From Pinus tabuliformis (Eukaryota; Streptophyta; Pinopsida; Pinales; Pinaceae): a stretch of 64,000 bases of DNA. Location: NCBI GenBank assembly GCA_031772625.1, contig CM062807.1, positions 1,153,179,007 through 1,153,243,006 of the forward strand, given 5' to 3'. Position 1 is the first letter of the stretch, and each line of letters begins with the position of its first letter. Both the position numbers and the translations under genes were made by a program. Of this stretch, positions 10,811 to 22,621 are shown one piece after another. The notes under the pieces were generated by a model. That model was not told the origin of the DNA. It was given only the letters and a program-made list of their open reading frames with translations, and did no database searches.

Positions 10811-11602
10811 TGTTGGGGGTGCACTAATTCTAGAAATTCAGGAAAAATAAAAAGAATCTTGAAGCTTCCTATTCCAGAAGCTTCCAGAGGTTGTTCTAAC
10901 CATTTACCTTGGATACGAACTTCGAATCCTATCTGATCCTACCTTGGAGATTCCACCTCTTATCCCTTGAGCTCATCCTCCCATCTCAAGTGGATCTCAA
11001 GCCTAGATTGGTAAATGGATAATAATTTCTAAACTACCATCCTCTCCTATATATTAACTGCCATCCACAATCTAGGAAATGGATTTTGGAGATTGATTAT
11101 ACTCTCATGCTGCTGCCTTGGATCTAAAAGAGTCATAATTCCATGAATTAGGGTGACATAGAGGTGTTGTTTGTGGCTAGGAAGGACAAGTCAACTTGAG
11201 CAGCTCTTTATAAGATCAACTTCTATATTTGGTTGTAACTCTCTCCATTTCTATTAATAGAAAGAGTACATTGTTTTCCTATATGTGATTTTATGTTTAC
11301 ATTCATGTACTTCAATGCTTTGTTGATCCATTGAATATAATAATTATATAATGCTACATAGATATCATAGAACCTTGGCTTGTGAGATTGTATGTGCAAG
11401 TTCTAATTATAGCAATAAGAGTTACAATTGGAGCTTACACCCTAAGAGGAGAGAGAAGCTTGCGATGAATTCCAAGTAATCTTATTTCCATTCCCCAATC
11501 CCTCTAAGGAGATCTTTATATTATTTTCTTTATGGTGTTCTAGACAAGGACACTAGGTCTAGGGACAATACTTTTATCCGCAATCGTAAATTGCGCATAA
11601 CA
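10811..11602 (+). repeat. Putative 5' LTR of the gypsy-like element A
   Basis: The stretch starts tgttgggggtgc, ends gcgcataaca, has a TATA-like 'tatatatta' near 11047 and a leader-like 'ctctccatttctattaatagaaagag'. Its partner was not found, and the sequence after it (aattggaaactcc) is not a primer site I recognise. The boundaries are therefore provisional. Confidence 0.4.
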
Positions 11603-13020
11603 AATTGGAAACTCCATTAGGGATTGGTTGATTCCCTTGGTGGTTTTCTTGTCCTTAGTACCTATTTTACCTCTACTTTAGACTTTCATTGTCTCACTCA
11701 GTCCTACACAAACCTAGGAAGACCTTTCATTGAGCTTTAGTTTCATTTTTTTGTGTCGGAACATGGAATTCCTTTATCATCACTCCCCCTAGTCTAGATA
11801 CAGAGCATTGCAGCACCCCCCAACCTTCTCTATACCTGCGTTGCAGAGCACTAGTAGCCTATATGCACCTACATTGACCCGTGTTTCATGCAAAAAATTG
11901 AATTTTTATGATTTTCTCTCTGATTAAATTTGTTCCAGTAGGACCTCCTTGTGTCCCTGAGTGGGGCCTGCTCTCTCAAAAGCCTTCACTTTGCTTGTTT
12001 TTGGTTTTGAGTGCCTTTGATAAGAATTTGTTTAGATTTTGTTTTGTTCTTGTTGATTAGGTCATTAGAAAATTGATTGCTTGATCATTGGATTGCTTGA
12101 AGGAATTGATGTTTCAACCATCTTTCTGAATAGTTTCTTTTATCAATTATGAGGCAAACATCTTAGTTTTCATCTAAATATTAAGTGGAATAGAAAAGAA
12201 AAATATTATGCATCATGCATTTCATATACAGATTTGATTTTGATTGGAATAGTGAAGTTGAGGAGATCGATTGTTGCATCACTTGTTTGTTGCATTGTTG
12301 ATTGATTTCTTCTTCCCCTACTTAGTTAGGCCTTTAATTGTTAAAACAAAAATGAAAAGAGTTATTTTTGTCATATTGGTTGCATCATAGGTGTGTTCAG
12401 GTGACATCGAGTTTTGAGCCTTGAAACTAAAACATAATTCATGATAAACTCTACAATTCACCTCAATTAATGCGAGCATTTGAAACATTAACCAAACATC
12501 TAGAGGTCTAGGCTAGAGACATGCTATGATGTCTTTAAATGAATGAGCTATCGTTTTTTCTAGCGTTGCATTACGGGGGTGATATCTCATTCCACATACG
12601 TAAGTGTATATGACTGGTATCCATGTACCTTTGGGTATATGCAATGGCACTTCACACATGAAAAGTATATGGGAATACTCTCATCGTACGGTTACGCATT
12701 AGATAACACGACTACGATCTGCGCGTCCACGTACCTTCAGGTATATTTTTGAATTTCACACTAGGTTGATATCCTTACCTTAGGTAACTGAGTCAGTCGC
12801 CTTGTACATTGTGATACACCAAACACAACATTCGAGGATATTGCCTACTCGTACATAAATCCTTGGTTCTCCAAGGTGGTATATTGAAATTCATAGTTAC
12901 TTGGTAAACCCCTTTTCCTAGTTACCCTTTTTTCTTAATTTTGTTAATTTCTAAAATTAATTGACTACGGAACAAAATCCTCACTGTGGAATGACTCCAT
13001 AGTAGATCTTAGGTTGAGAC
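11603..13020 (+). other. Leader region of element A
   Basis: No gene is visible. The part from about 12820 ('acacaacattcgagga') to the gag is closely similar to 53925-54108 before the gag at 54109, so it is element leader. The part at 12560-12800 has repeated 'gtacctt.(a/g)ggtatat' phrases. Confidence 0.5.
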
Positions 13021-13800
13021 TAATGGCAATAGTTCTTGAGTCCAGCAATCAAGGAAACCTCTCTGACGGGAATCCTAGTCCTTTTCCTGAAATATTGGTG
13101 CTCCTTATATGGCAACATTGTCCCTTCCCAAATTTACCATTGGTTTACCATTTTGGTTATTTTCTACCTCCTTGGTTCTGAATGTCCATACTGCTTCTCA
13201 ACCATGTTCTCTACCATCTAAACGACTTCAACATCAAGTTGATCCTAAAGTTAACCCTTTGCCTTCTTCACCTATTGTTTATTCATCCCTGTCTTCCTCC
13301 TCGCATGGTGAAAGTGTTGACTCTAGTAACCAAGAATTTAAGAAGAAGAAGAAAAGGACGAAGAAGAAGAAACAAAATAAGCAGGGGAGAAACAAGCAAC
13401 CATTGCTACCAATGCAACTAGTATGGACAAATATTCTAATCATCCACGCAAAGTTAAATTCCCTTGCATGTTAGGTTAGGGTGATAACCTTCTTAGAGAT
13501 TGTCCTGGTATTCCCAAGGTATTAGAAGTGTGGTCCACAGGCTCACATCAACATTTGTTGTCAACTTCTGGAGATCATGTTGGTGATACACCATCGACTA
13601 GTGATCATTAGGTCCAAGGAAAAAAGGGTAAAGTTAAGTTTCCCTGTAGGTTATGTGAAGGGAATCATCCTTTTCACCTTATTCCTTATATGGATGAAGC
13701 CTCAAAAGTGTTGCAAAACCTTACAACTTCTCAATCTCGTCTTCCGCTGGTTATCAAAAGCTTTCTCCCGATCCTCCACTATTTCATGAAGTGATTGATC
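13021..13800 (+). pseudogene. Pro-rich Gag-like gene of element A (broken)
   Basis: This is a decayed copy of the protein best preserved at 54109-54864. Two frames cover the start: GAPYMATLSLPKFTIGLPFW-type sequence, a Ser-rich stretch and a Lys-rich cluster (KKKKRTKKKKQNKQ) near 13340-13390. Remains of the zinc knuckles appear as VKFPCRLCEGNH near 13630-13670, and the matching first knuckle has lost its second Cys codon (TGT to TAG). Several stops and frameshifts make it non-functional. The zinc-knuckle and basic-cluster pattern marks it as Gag or a Gag-like nucleic-acid-binding protein. Its lineage within Ty3/gypsy is uncertain. Confidence 0.6.
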
Positions 13801-14189
13801 AAAATCTGATTCCAGTTAATCCCACTCTCTCTGAACATGAATCCTGTGAGTCAGTTCCCATCCAACCATTGGTAGAGAACATGTTTGAATCAATTCCACT
13901 TCATTTGATCATACCTTTCCTGTAGAGAGTGAATTTCATTCCACTCAGGTTCTTCTCATTTCTTCAGGTTCTAATGCACAAGGGGGAATCCTCCCTTTCC
14001 CACAGTACATGGGAGTAGTTCTCCCATTCCCACAACACATGGGGGCATTTCTCTTGTTCTCATAGAACAAGAGGACAAGTCTCCGTTTCCCACGATGCCC
14101 CTTCCAAGTAGTTTGGTCACTTCCTTTTATTGGAGTCAACTGGCAAGATATCATCTTCCTCCTTACATGCCCTTCCAGATCATACGACA

Positions 14190-14545
14190 AGCTTATAATA
14201 TTCTTGTACCTGACACCATCATAAATGAAGGTGCATCTGTTAGTATTTTTTCCTCAACTGCTTGGCAAGATTTTGTTTCTCCGCAACTTGTGTCTGTTAC
14301 CTATAATATGTTGGCTTTTAACAGAGAAACCATTCAACCATTAGGTATCCTTCCTTAGTTTCCCATTACTTTGGGAGGAAAGATTTTCTATATCGATGTG
14401 ATCGTAGTCCAAGGCCCTTTGATTTTAATTTACTCCTTGGAAATGACTATATTCATGTCGTGGGAGCTCTTGTCTCTTCTCTCTTTCGTGTGATGTGTTT
14501 CCCACATGAAGGAAGAATCGTGACCATTGACTAGCTTTAGTTTGT
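14190..14545 (+). pseudogene. Retropepsin-like aspartic protease of element A (dead)
   Basis: The frame reads DTIINEGASVSIFSSTAW, then, after a stop and a frameshift, FNLLLGNDYIHVVGAL and FRVMCFPHEGRIVTID. The minus-strand gene at 49877-50578 has the same order (CIIDEGASTCVM, YNILLGRSYTYAM, KMCFPHEGKIVTID), so this is the same protease family. The catalytic Asp is Asn here (AAT), and the second motif position is Glu rather than Ser/Thr. It would process the element polyprotein if active; this copy is not. Confidence 0.65.
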
Positions 14546-14784
14546 TGATCCTAATTTGACTCCTAATCAACTAGATTCCCTACATGGCACTTATATGAAA
14601 GTGGTATCTCCTCTGCCACAAATTAATTATGTGGAAACGTGTTCCATGCCCACGTCTACTGATGATATAGTAGGTGTTGGAGTGCATCATTTACAGGGGG
14701 CATTGGAGTCTGATCTTTCCATTGGATCCTTTGATACTTTCCAGTGTTCTTCTCCCATCTTATGAGAACCTCTTAGAAGCCATG

Positions 14785-15250
14785 GCCTTTTGTAGGTCAT
14801 GATCAAGGTCCCGAACTAGATTTCCTTGTCTTGTGTCAAGGTCCTTGATAAATTAAACAAGGTTCCCAGAGAAGAGTTCATTGTCTTGTGTCAAGCTCCT
14901 TAAAAAATGAAACAAGGTTCCCATAGCAGAGTTCTTTTTCTTGTGTCACTCTCATTAAAAAATGAAATAAGGTCCCAGAGCAAAGTTGCTTGTCTTGTGT
15001 CAAACTCCTTAAAAAATGAAACAAGGTTCCTAGAGCAGAGTTCCTTGTCTTGTGTCAATCTTGTTAAAAAATGAAACAAGGTCCTGAAGCAAAGTTCTTT
15101 GTCTTGTGTCAAGCTCCCTAAAAATGAAACAAGGTTCCCATAGCACAATTCCTTTTCTTGTGTCAAGCTCATTAAAAATGAAACAAGGTCCTTTGAGCAT
15201 AGTTCTTTTCCTGTGTCAAACTCGTTAAAAAATGAAACAAATCCCCTTTC
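14785..15250 (+). repeat. Tandem repeat array, about 8 units of 48-62 bp
   Basis: Units contain 'gttccttgtcttgtgtcaa' followed by 'ctc.ttaaaaaatgaaac'. They lie downstream of the protease in what should be non-coding gypsy sequence. The long minus-strand open frame across the array is a by-product of the repeat length. Confidence 0.8.
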
Positions 15251-15399
15251 AATTCGAGTCTTTGATTAGATCAAATTCCCAGTTGAGTCTTTCACTTGAT
15301 CTCGTAAACAAAACTTCATTCCATCCACCTATTAGTAACTAGTAGTCTACTTAGGTGAATGAAATGAAGCTTGGGGGGCATGTGCCTAGAATTGAGCCA

Positions 15400-15640
15400 T
15401 TATGTTGGGGGCATGAAAACTTATCTTAAGCATAGTTGCCCATGTTTCAAGCTTGTGTAAAAATGAAACCAATCACTCTCAAGCATAGTTTCCCATGTTT
15501 CAAGCTTGTGTAAAAATCAAGCCAATCACTCTCAAGCATAGTTTTCTTTGTTTCAAGCTTGTGTAAAAATTAAACCAATTCCAAGCATAGTTTCCCATGT
15601 TTCAAGCTTCTATAAAAATTAAACCATTATCATCCTACCT
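15400..15640 (+). repeat. Second tandem array, about 4 units of 46-63 bp
   Basis: Units read 'agcatagtttcccatg' then 'tttcaagcttgtgtaaaaat' and a spacer. The phrase 'caagctt.tgtaaaaaatgaaa' relates them to the preceding array. Confidence 0.8.
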
Positions 15641-16041
15641 CTCTTCATTTCCATTTTATCAGCCCACTTTTTCCAGATGAACCTTGGTTTTCTCATTCCA
15701 TCGTCACCATCTACTTGGCCGATCATACACTTTCACTTGGTTTTTTACCCTTTCTTGGGGAACCGTTGTGATGAGTGGTCTTATTAGCCAACCTCTTGAC
15801 ATACCTCTACATGTCTTGAGAAGTTACATCATGACCAGAACTAGTTGTTACCCTTTATACCACTCATTCCTCCAGGAGGATTCCTCTTTTAGCTCTTTTC
15901 AGACTCCCTAAACATTTAAAGATTTATGAGCACTTGTCTTTTCAAACTCGTTAAAGTAAATGAAAATATGTCTGCTTAGTATAAGTTTAACCCTTTTGCA
16001 GACTGAGATAGACTAGTTATGAAAAAGGAATACCTTAGTCG
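15641..16041 (+). other. Element A interior left of the SIRE-like insertion
   Basis: No gene is recognisable. Phrases such as 'tttcaaactcgttaaag' link it to the arrays and to 29754-30070 across the inserted element. The last five bases (agtcg) are the left target duplication of that insertion. Confidence 0.5.
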
Positions 16042-18146
16042 TGTTGGAAATACTGAGAGGGGGGGTGAATTAGTATTTCTTACAATTTATTTTTTAATTG
16101 TTCTAGTGATTGCCAACAACCTATATAGATATGTATATGTATACACAGAACACAGAAATCAACAGCTGAATTTAATGCTTTTATTAAAACTCAAGACAGT
16201 GAAAAGAAATAAATACAATAAGTATACATCTAATTGTGAATAGTTGCCAAGCTCCAACTTGGACTTCAGTGAAGCTCCAACCTCCAGAGCACCAACTATG
16301 TTTCGCAGTGGTTCTGCACTTAGGAGCACCTACCCCAATGACTTCAGTCCTGTTCAGTTTTGAGGCTCCAACCCAACCTTGGTATAAACAGGTATGCTGC
16401 TACACTCTATTCAGCTGAGGTTGTCTCACTCCTGCTCTCCTGCCTCTGCTGCTTCTGCTGCCTCTACAGCCTCCGCTGCTTTTTCTGCCTCTTTTGCCTC
16501 TGTTGCTTCTACTATCTCACCCTCGGGTTCTTCACCACCATAACTGCACCAACAGTTCTCTGTTTCTACTGTTTTATACATTCCCATGCCTTTGTCCATT
16601 CGTTTCCGCTTACACCGTCTCTTAGGCTTCCTCCTCAGTCGTTGTCGTTTCCTCTGACTCACTTGATCTTTCAGCTTCCCTCCTTGATTGCTGATGACCA
16701 ATTCTTCTCATTACTGTCTTTGTCTTCTATTTGTCCTTCCGAGGAATTTATGGGTACTTGTGGGACTAATCTGGAGTATGACTCAAAGAAATAAGCTGGG
16801 CCAAAAAGTGACCCACTAGCATTCTCTGGTGAGTGAAGAAGTTTCCTAGAAATATGTTGATGAATGCCGAGCTGTCTAAAAGCCATTAGGTAAGGATTTT
16901 ATAAATTATTATTTTGAAAGAGGCTTCGGCCAGTAGCACCAATAAACGACGGACATGTCTCTATTTTCTACCTTTGAAAGACTTCTGATAATAAAAGATA
17001 TAAGCCCAAATTTCTGAACAGTCGCAGCAGAACACTTCAGATTCGAGATGGATAGCAATTAGGTTGAATAGTGGTCACAAGGTATTCATATCATCCAATG
17101 CTTCAATACACTCTTTGAGAAAGTGTTTAACAGCAGCGCCTCAACTGTTCTAGTAGTACAACCAAGTTAATTCATTTGCGGCGGAACTTGAAGAGAGCAC
17201 AAGAGAAATCTAGAGAGTGCAAGAGTTGAATACTGTCACATCAACCGGAAACCCGTGCGATTTAACCCGCACCATTCGATCATCACATCAAGATCCGACG
17301 ATCTCCGTTGTTTCTTCACGCGCGTTAAATGTCATTCTCTTTCCCACCGTTGATCGCGTCCATCGCTTGATCTAACGATGATCACGCCTCCCGCTTTTGT
17401 TAAGTGCTCATGCGTTAACGTGCGATCGCTGTGGTTTCGCGCCCGTCACTTCAGCCACGTGTCGCGCATTAACTGGATCGCGCGGCCATATACAGAAACC
17501 ACATTGGGCCCAAAGGCGATGTGGGGAATACCGCCCGCCCGCGAAACCGCCTATCCCCCCAGCCGTTAACCTCCGCGCAACTTCCACTCCCGATCACCGT
17601 TGGATCCACCACGCCCTGATCCGACGGCCCGCATCCCTCTCGTTTTGTCTGCTAGATAATCTTTAGTCTCTCATGTTTTTTCCACAGTGGTGTCCTTGAC
17701 TTCTTGTGTCTTGTCCGTGATAGAATCCTTGGCATTCTCGATTTTTTCTTAGAGGCCCTTGAAGGCCGACATGATGCCCTCCTTGATACTACCCAGTGCA
17801 GAAGAGGCAGACTCAGTGATGGCATCTTTGGCAACATGTGCCATCCATTTTGCAAATTCCAAGTTATCAGAGGCATTTTCCCGTCTCTCTTCTGCTTCCT
17901 GGCCAGAAGGTCTTCTCTCGTTTTCCTGTACTGAAGCCATTGATCTGTACCTTGAAAATCAAAATTATCAGTTCAACTATTTCACAGCTCTAGAATAAAA
18001 ATAATTTCACTGCATGTGAAAAACAAATCTCTCATGAATTTCCTATGCTCTGTGTGCTCCTCTTCTTCGGCTCTGTCTGCTTCTCTCGTCTCTATCTTCT
18101 CCTCGAATATTGCCATATTGACATCAATGACAATTTGTGTCCAACA
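16042..18146 (-). repeat. 3' LTR of the SIRE-like element
   Basis: It is nearly collinear with 27618-29753. It contains a GC-rich block (about 17220-17640) with the G-box/ABRE-like CACGTGTC at 17456-17463, a LEA-like fragment (17640-17940), and a Glu/Ala-rich minus-strand frame (16426-16701) that is also readable in the other LTR. The ABRE-like core is mutated to CACGTATC in the 5' LTR. Confidence 0.9.
17640..17940 (-). pseudogene. LEA-like gene fragment in the 3' LTR (stop-interrupted)
   Basis: This is the same fragment as at 29173-29547. The minus-strand frame starts MASVQENERRPSGQEAEERR and runs 63 codons to AFKGL, then hits TAA where the other LTR has CAA (Gln). Beyond the stop the Lys/Asp/Thr-rich repeat is still readable. 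The C-to-T change shows the two LTR copies have drifted separately. Confidence 0.5.
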
Positions 18147-18159
18147 ATCTCCCCCTTTG
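18147..18159 (-). other. Polypurine tract of the SIRE-like element
   Basis: The element strand reads CAAAGGGGGAGAT directly before TGTTGGACAC. Further G/A runs at 18190-18250 are similar and may serve as additional priming tracts. Confidence 0.8.
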
Positions 18160-18339
18160 TTATTGATGGCAATATTCTTCTGCTTTCTCCCCCTTTGACA
18201 TCAATGGCAAAGGGATGCATATGGACTCCCCTTGTCAAACTGCTCCCCCTGTCCTGCTACATCTTTATGAATGAACTTGAGTGATGATAAATAAATAACC
18301 CCCATCTTTTGACGCAGATGTTTGAATGCTTCTCGAGGA

Positions 18340-18895
18340 AGAGGTTTTGTGAAAATATCAGCTATTTTCTCTTAGTACTAATATATTCCAGGACGATGTT
18401 TTGTTCAGCTACTTGTTCACGGAGGAAATGATACTTGATTGGTATGTGTTTGGTTCTTGAGTGCATCACAGGATTTTTGCTGAGACTGATAGCACTTGTG
18501 TTGTCACAATAGATGGAAATTGGTTGATCTGTACATATGTCGAGATCTTTTAGAGCTTCCTTCATCAATATTATCTGAGAATAACAGTCTGCTGCAGCAA
18601 TATACTCAGCTTCGGCTGTGGATAATGATATGGATAACTGTTTTTTGCTAAGCCAGGATACCAAACAGTCTCCTAGGAAGAATGCATTTCCACTAATGCT
18701 TTTCCGATCATCTATAATTCCAGACCAATCAGCATCAGTGTATGCAGTTACAGTCAGTGTTGAGTCCTTTGGGTACCAAAGACCAAAATCAGAAGTTCCC
18801 TTCAGATATCTGAGAATTCTTTTTACAGCTAATAAATGGGATTGTTTGGGAGCAGATTGAAATCTTCCCACCATTCCTACTGCTTGCATTATGTT
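18340..18895 (-). pseudogene. pol: RNase H domain, 3' end of copia pol (frameshifted)
   Basis: RNase H removes the RNA strand of the RNA:DNA hybrid during reverse transcription. The minus-strand frame has the RT tail (VKRILRYLKGTSDFGLW) and RNase H residues in TDADWSG, STAEAEYIAA and DNTSAISLS, then HIPIKYHFLREQV. A one-base deletion near 18895 separates it from the RT frame, and a second near 18375 moves the usual end (ADIFTKPL-type) out of frame. The domain is complete in content but not translatable as one protein. Confidence 0.85.
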
Positions 18896-20150
18896 GGTCG
18901 TGTAGCTGTTAAGTATAGAAGGGCTCCAATCATTGACCTGTAATGAGTTGCATCTACTAGAGGGGAGTCATCATCTTTGCTCAGTTGCAGTTTGTGGTCA
19001 TAGGTGTGCTCATGGGTGCACAATCCTCCATTCCATATTTTCTGAGCATGTATTTTAGATATTTGGTTTGAGATATACACAATCCTGCTCTAGTTTGAGA
19101 TATTTGAAGTCCAAGGAAGTGGGACAGCTCTCCTATCATTGACATCTCAAACTCTTTTGACATGTTTTGATAAAATTCATGGCTCATTTCATCATTATTA
19201 CTAGCAAAAATTAGATCATCGACATAAACAAGAGCAACTAGTAACTTACCTTGATCTGTCTTTATGTATAGATTGCTTCCAGCCACTCCCTTTTTGAAGC
19301 CTTGTTGTTGTAGATAGTGATCCAGTCTTGCATACCAAGCTCTAGGAGCTTGTTTCAACCCATATAAAGCCTTTTTCAACTTACAAACTAAGTCCTTTCC
19401 TGCTGTTAGATCAAAACCTTCTAGCTGCTCCATGTAGACTTCCTCCTTGAGTTCCCCATTTAGAAATGCTGATTTCACGTCCATTTGATAGATTTTGAAT
19501 CCTTTTGAGCAAGCAAATGCCAAGAACATCCTGATAGCTTCCATACGGGCCACTGGTGCAAATGTCTCTTCAAAGTCAATTCCTTCAATTTGTGAATAGC
19601 CTTTGCAGACAAGTCTTGCCTTGTTTTTGATAACCTGTCCCTCCTCATTCATTTTATTTTTGAACACCCATTTAGTTCCTATTATGTTTTTGTCCTTTGG
19701 ACGAGGTACCAGCTCCCATGTCTTGTTCTTCTCAATTTTGGTCATTTCTTCTCCCATGGCTTTTACCCAATGAGAATCCTTACTTGCTTCTGCAAATGTT
19801 TCTGGTTCTATCATAGATAGGAGGGCAATGACTTTTCTCTTGGGTGTAATTGTTATCCTTCTTCGGGTCTGCACACCTTCATCTTTATCGCCAATGATCT
19901 GCTCTTCTGGATGGTGTCTTTGGACATACTTCGTCTTAGAAGGGGTATTAGGTGGTTCTCTTTCCTCTTCTTCTTCTTCTTCTTCCTCATCTATTTCTTC
20001 TTCTTTAGGTTCTTCTTCTTCAATGAGAGAGTCATCTTCATGTTCTTCACTTTCCTTTACTGGAAGATCTTCATCAACCTTTACATCAATGCTTTCCACT
20101 ATTTTCTTCAGTCGATAATTGTAGCACTTGTAAGCCTTGCTCTGTGTAGA
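18896..20150 (-). pseudogene. pol: Reverse transcriptase domain of copia pol (frameshifted)
   Basis: The frame opens with an acidic linker (a run of about 17 Glu/Asp) typical between integrase and RT. It then shows the RVT_2 landmarks [52 protein letters not shown] and the catalytic YVDD in [12 protein letters not shown]. It is in the same frame as the upstream 20151-22616 segment, separated by a single TAA (plus 20151-20153) where GYS normally follows EGIFLG. A one-base deletion near 18983 then shifts the frame. The RT active site is intact, but the polyprotein is not. Confidence 0.9.
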
Positions 20151-22616
20151 TTATCCAAGAAATATCCCTTCATCAACCCGAGAATCAAACTTTCCTGGTG
20201 AACCATCATTTATTTTTATGAAGCACTTGCTTCCAAAGATCTTGAAGTACTTCACCGAAGTAGGTCTTCCTTTCCATAGCTCATAATGAGTTTTATCACA
20301 ATTTGGTCTTAATTGAGTTTGATTCAGTGTGTAGACAATTGTCCCTACTACTTCTCTCCAGAATCTAGGCTGTAAGTCTGCTACTAATAGCATAGTTCTT
20401 GCCATTTCTTGGACTGTTCGGTTTCTTCTTTCAACTACTCCATTTTGCTGAGGTGTTCTGGCAGCCGAGAATTCCCTTTTAATTCCATGAATATTACAGA
20501 ACTCACTAAACTCGTTTGATGTGAATTCTCCTCCTTTGTTTGTTCTAAGGCACTTAATTTTTGAATCTTTTTCATTTTCTACAAGGGCTTTTAGATTCTT
20601 GAAACACTCAAAAGTTTCAGATTTATACGTTATGAAATATATCCACATCATTCTAGTATAATCATCAACAAATAACACAAAGTACCTTTCTCCTTGGAGT
20701 GCTTGATTTCTACTTGGCCCACATACATTAGCATGGATGATCTCTAAGGGCTTCGACGTAGAGTGTTCCTTTGACTTGTGGTTGATTTTGGTCTGCTTTC
20801 CATGTTGACATGGACCACATACTGCTTGATTTGGTTTGAACAGCCTTGGGATGTCTGGTACAACTTTTATCTTGCTAATATTGATCAAATTTTCAAAGCT
20901 TGTATGTCCAAGTCGCTTGTGCCACAACCAACTCTCATCTGTCTGACTCAAGTAGCATTTATTTTCTTGAATCTTGTTCAGAATGTAAATGTTTTCTGGT
21001 GTCCTCACCCCTTTTGCCACAAGTTTCCCTGAGGCAGAGTTCCTTATTTCACAGTCTTTGGTGCTGAAAACAACCTTATGTCCTTGATCATAGATTTGGT
21101 TGACACTCAAGAGGTTGTGTTTGAGTCCATCAACCAGCAGAGCATCTTGAGCTTTTCCTTTTCCATTGATCAGAGTAACTGTTCCTTTTCCTGCAATTCT
21201 GCCAGATCCGCTTCCAAAGGACACATTCCCTTCCTTTTTGCTCAGTGAGACAAACTTCCTTCTATCTCCTGTCATGTGTCTGGAGCACCCACTATCCATA
21301 AACCACTGGTTTCCATTATTTTGAGCATATAGAGCCAGGCTGCATTTGTCCATGCTGGAGTTCTTGCTACTCGTCTTTCTTCCTTTGAGTGGGCAGTCTT
21401 GTTCATAGTGTCCATTATTGTAGCAGAAAGAGCAAATCAAATCAAATTTGGTCAAGGGATCAAATGTATTAAAGGTTTTGATTTGTCCCTGCCTTTTGGG
21501 GGCATATGAGTTGATTATTCTATCCTTTAGCTTTGTCTTTTCACTTTTGCGAGCCATACAATGTCTGGCTTGATGACTGAAGTTTTTACAGTGAAAGCAA
21601 TGTCCAAGAAAGATGGTTTTGTACTTGTTGAAGCAACCACAGTTTGAGTCAATTTCCTTCCTGGGAATTACTCCTCCCTCGTTCTTTGGATTTGCGATGT
21701 GCCCTTGGTGGAGTACAGGTGTATATTTGCTGCAGTGTCCATGATTCGACTCCACATTCTTCTTTGGAGTAATTCTCTCTTCATTCTTGGGATTTGGGGT
21801 GCACTTTTCATCTTTTGGATTGCAGGAAAGTGCATCGGCATAGATTTTCGCATTATTCTTAGTGCTTGAGGATTCTCCTTTGAAACCTATTCCAGACTTG
21901 TCATGTTGAGGTTTTTGATTTTTCAGAATAGTCTCAAGTATTTGAGAGCTTTTACAGCCCTTTTTAATTTGCTCCAACTCCTTTCTCAGAGACACTATTT
22001 CGGTCTCGCGTTCTTCACAAGTCTCTTCCTTTTCTTTAAGCTTTGCTTCCAAGAGATCTTCTCTCCTTCTTATTTCCTCGTTTTCCACTTTGAGAGAAAT
22101 GATTTTGTTCCGTAGTTTCTCATTTTCTTCAATGGCACTTATTAACAGTTCATCTACATTTCCTTCCAGCCCTGAGTCATCATCATCTGCAAGTGCCATG
22201 AATAATGCTTCTTGGCTTTCATCATGATCGCTTTCCTCATCTGATTTCCTTTTGATGACCATAAACTCATCCTCATCAGACTCATCTTTCTTGGAGAAGA
22301 AGTTTTTTTTATTGAACCCTTTCTTTTTATGTGCCATTCTTTTAGAATTTCCTTCATCATCACTGTCATGTTTATGAGGACATTTTGCTGCATAATGACC
22401 TATTTTACCACATTTAAAACAGATAAGAGGATACTTGCCTTTAAGCTTAGATCCTTTCTTCAGCTTTCGTACAAATTGAGCCAATTCGGATTCCACATCT
22501 GAATCATCACTACAGTCATTCCTTTCTTTCCCCTTCTTTGACCTTGAGACCTTGAATGCTGCATCTTTGGAGGTTGGGCCACCTTTCCTCATTTCATAGG
22601 CAATGAGAATTCCATG
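20151..22616 (-). pseudogene. gag-pol: Gag C-terminal part, protease and integrase of the SIRE-like element
   Basis: The 813-codon open stretch carries a zinc knuckle (CFKCGKIGHYAAKC, residues 58-71), a Glu/Lys coiled coil (148-212) and two further CCHC boxes (332-345, 387-400). Then come the protease motif MDSGCS (Asp 433), the HHCC integrase N-domain (H558, H563, C592, C595) and the integrase core. Two of the three core acidic residues are replaced: HANVCGP has Asn622 where copia elements have Asp, and RTNKGGEF has Asn685 for the second Asp; Glu721 is kept. The integrase is therefore expected to be inactive. The frame ends in a nonsense codon before RT. Upstream, codons continue to 22616 (LHGILIAYEMRKGG), where the nested segment separates it from the first half of gag. 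Confidence 0.9.
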
Positions 22617-22621
22617 GAGTT
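22617..22621. other. Left target site duplication of the nested segment
   Basis: It reads gagtt, identical to 26994-26998. On the gag strand the duplicated bases are AACTC; removing one copy rejoins the codons for DEL and HGI without loss. Confidence 0.9.

Noticed and set aside
13945..14190. 81-codon minus-strand frame opposite element A
   Set aside because: It lies antisense to the gag-protease region and is repetitive; the plus-strand protease homology is convincing.
14900..15172. 90-codon minus-strand open frame
   Set aside because: It is produced by the tandem array at 14785-15250, whose unit length keeps a frame open; the protein is just the repeat.
19828..20201. Ser-rich and Phe-rich plus-strand frames
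   Set aside because: They are antisense shadows of the acidic linker (GAA/GAG run) of the copia pol gene.
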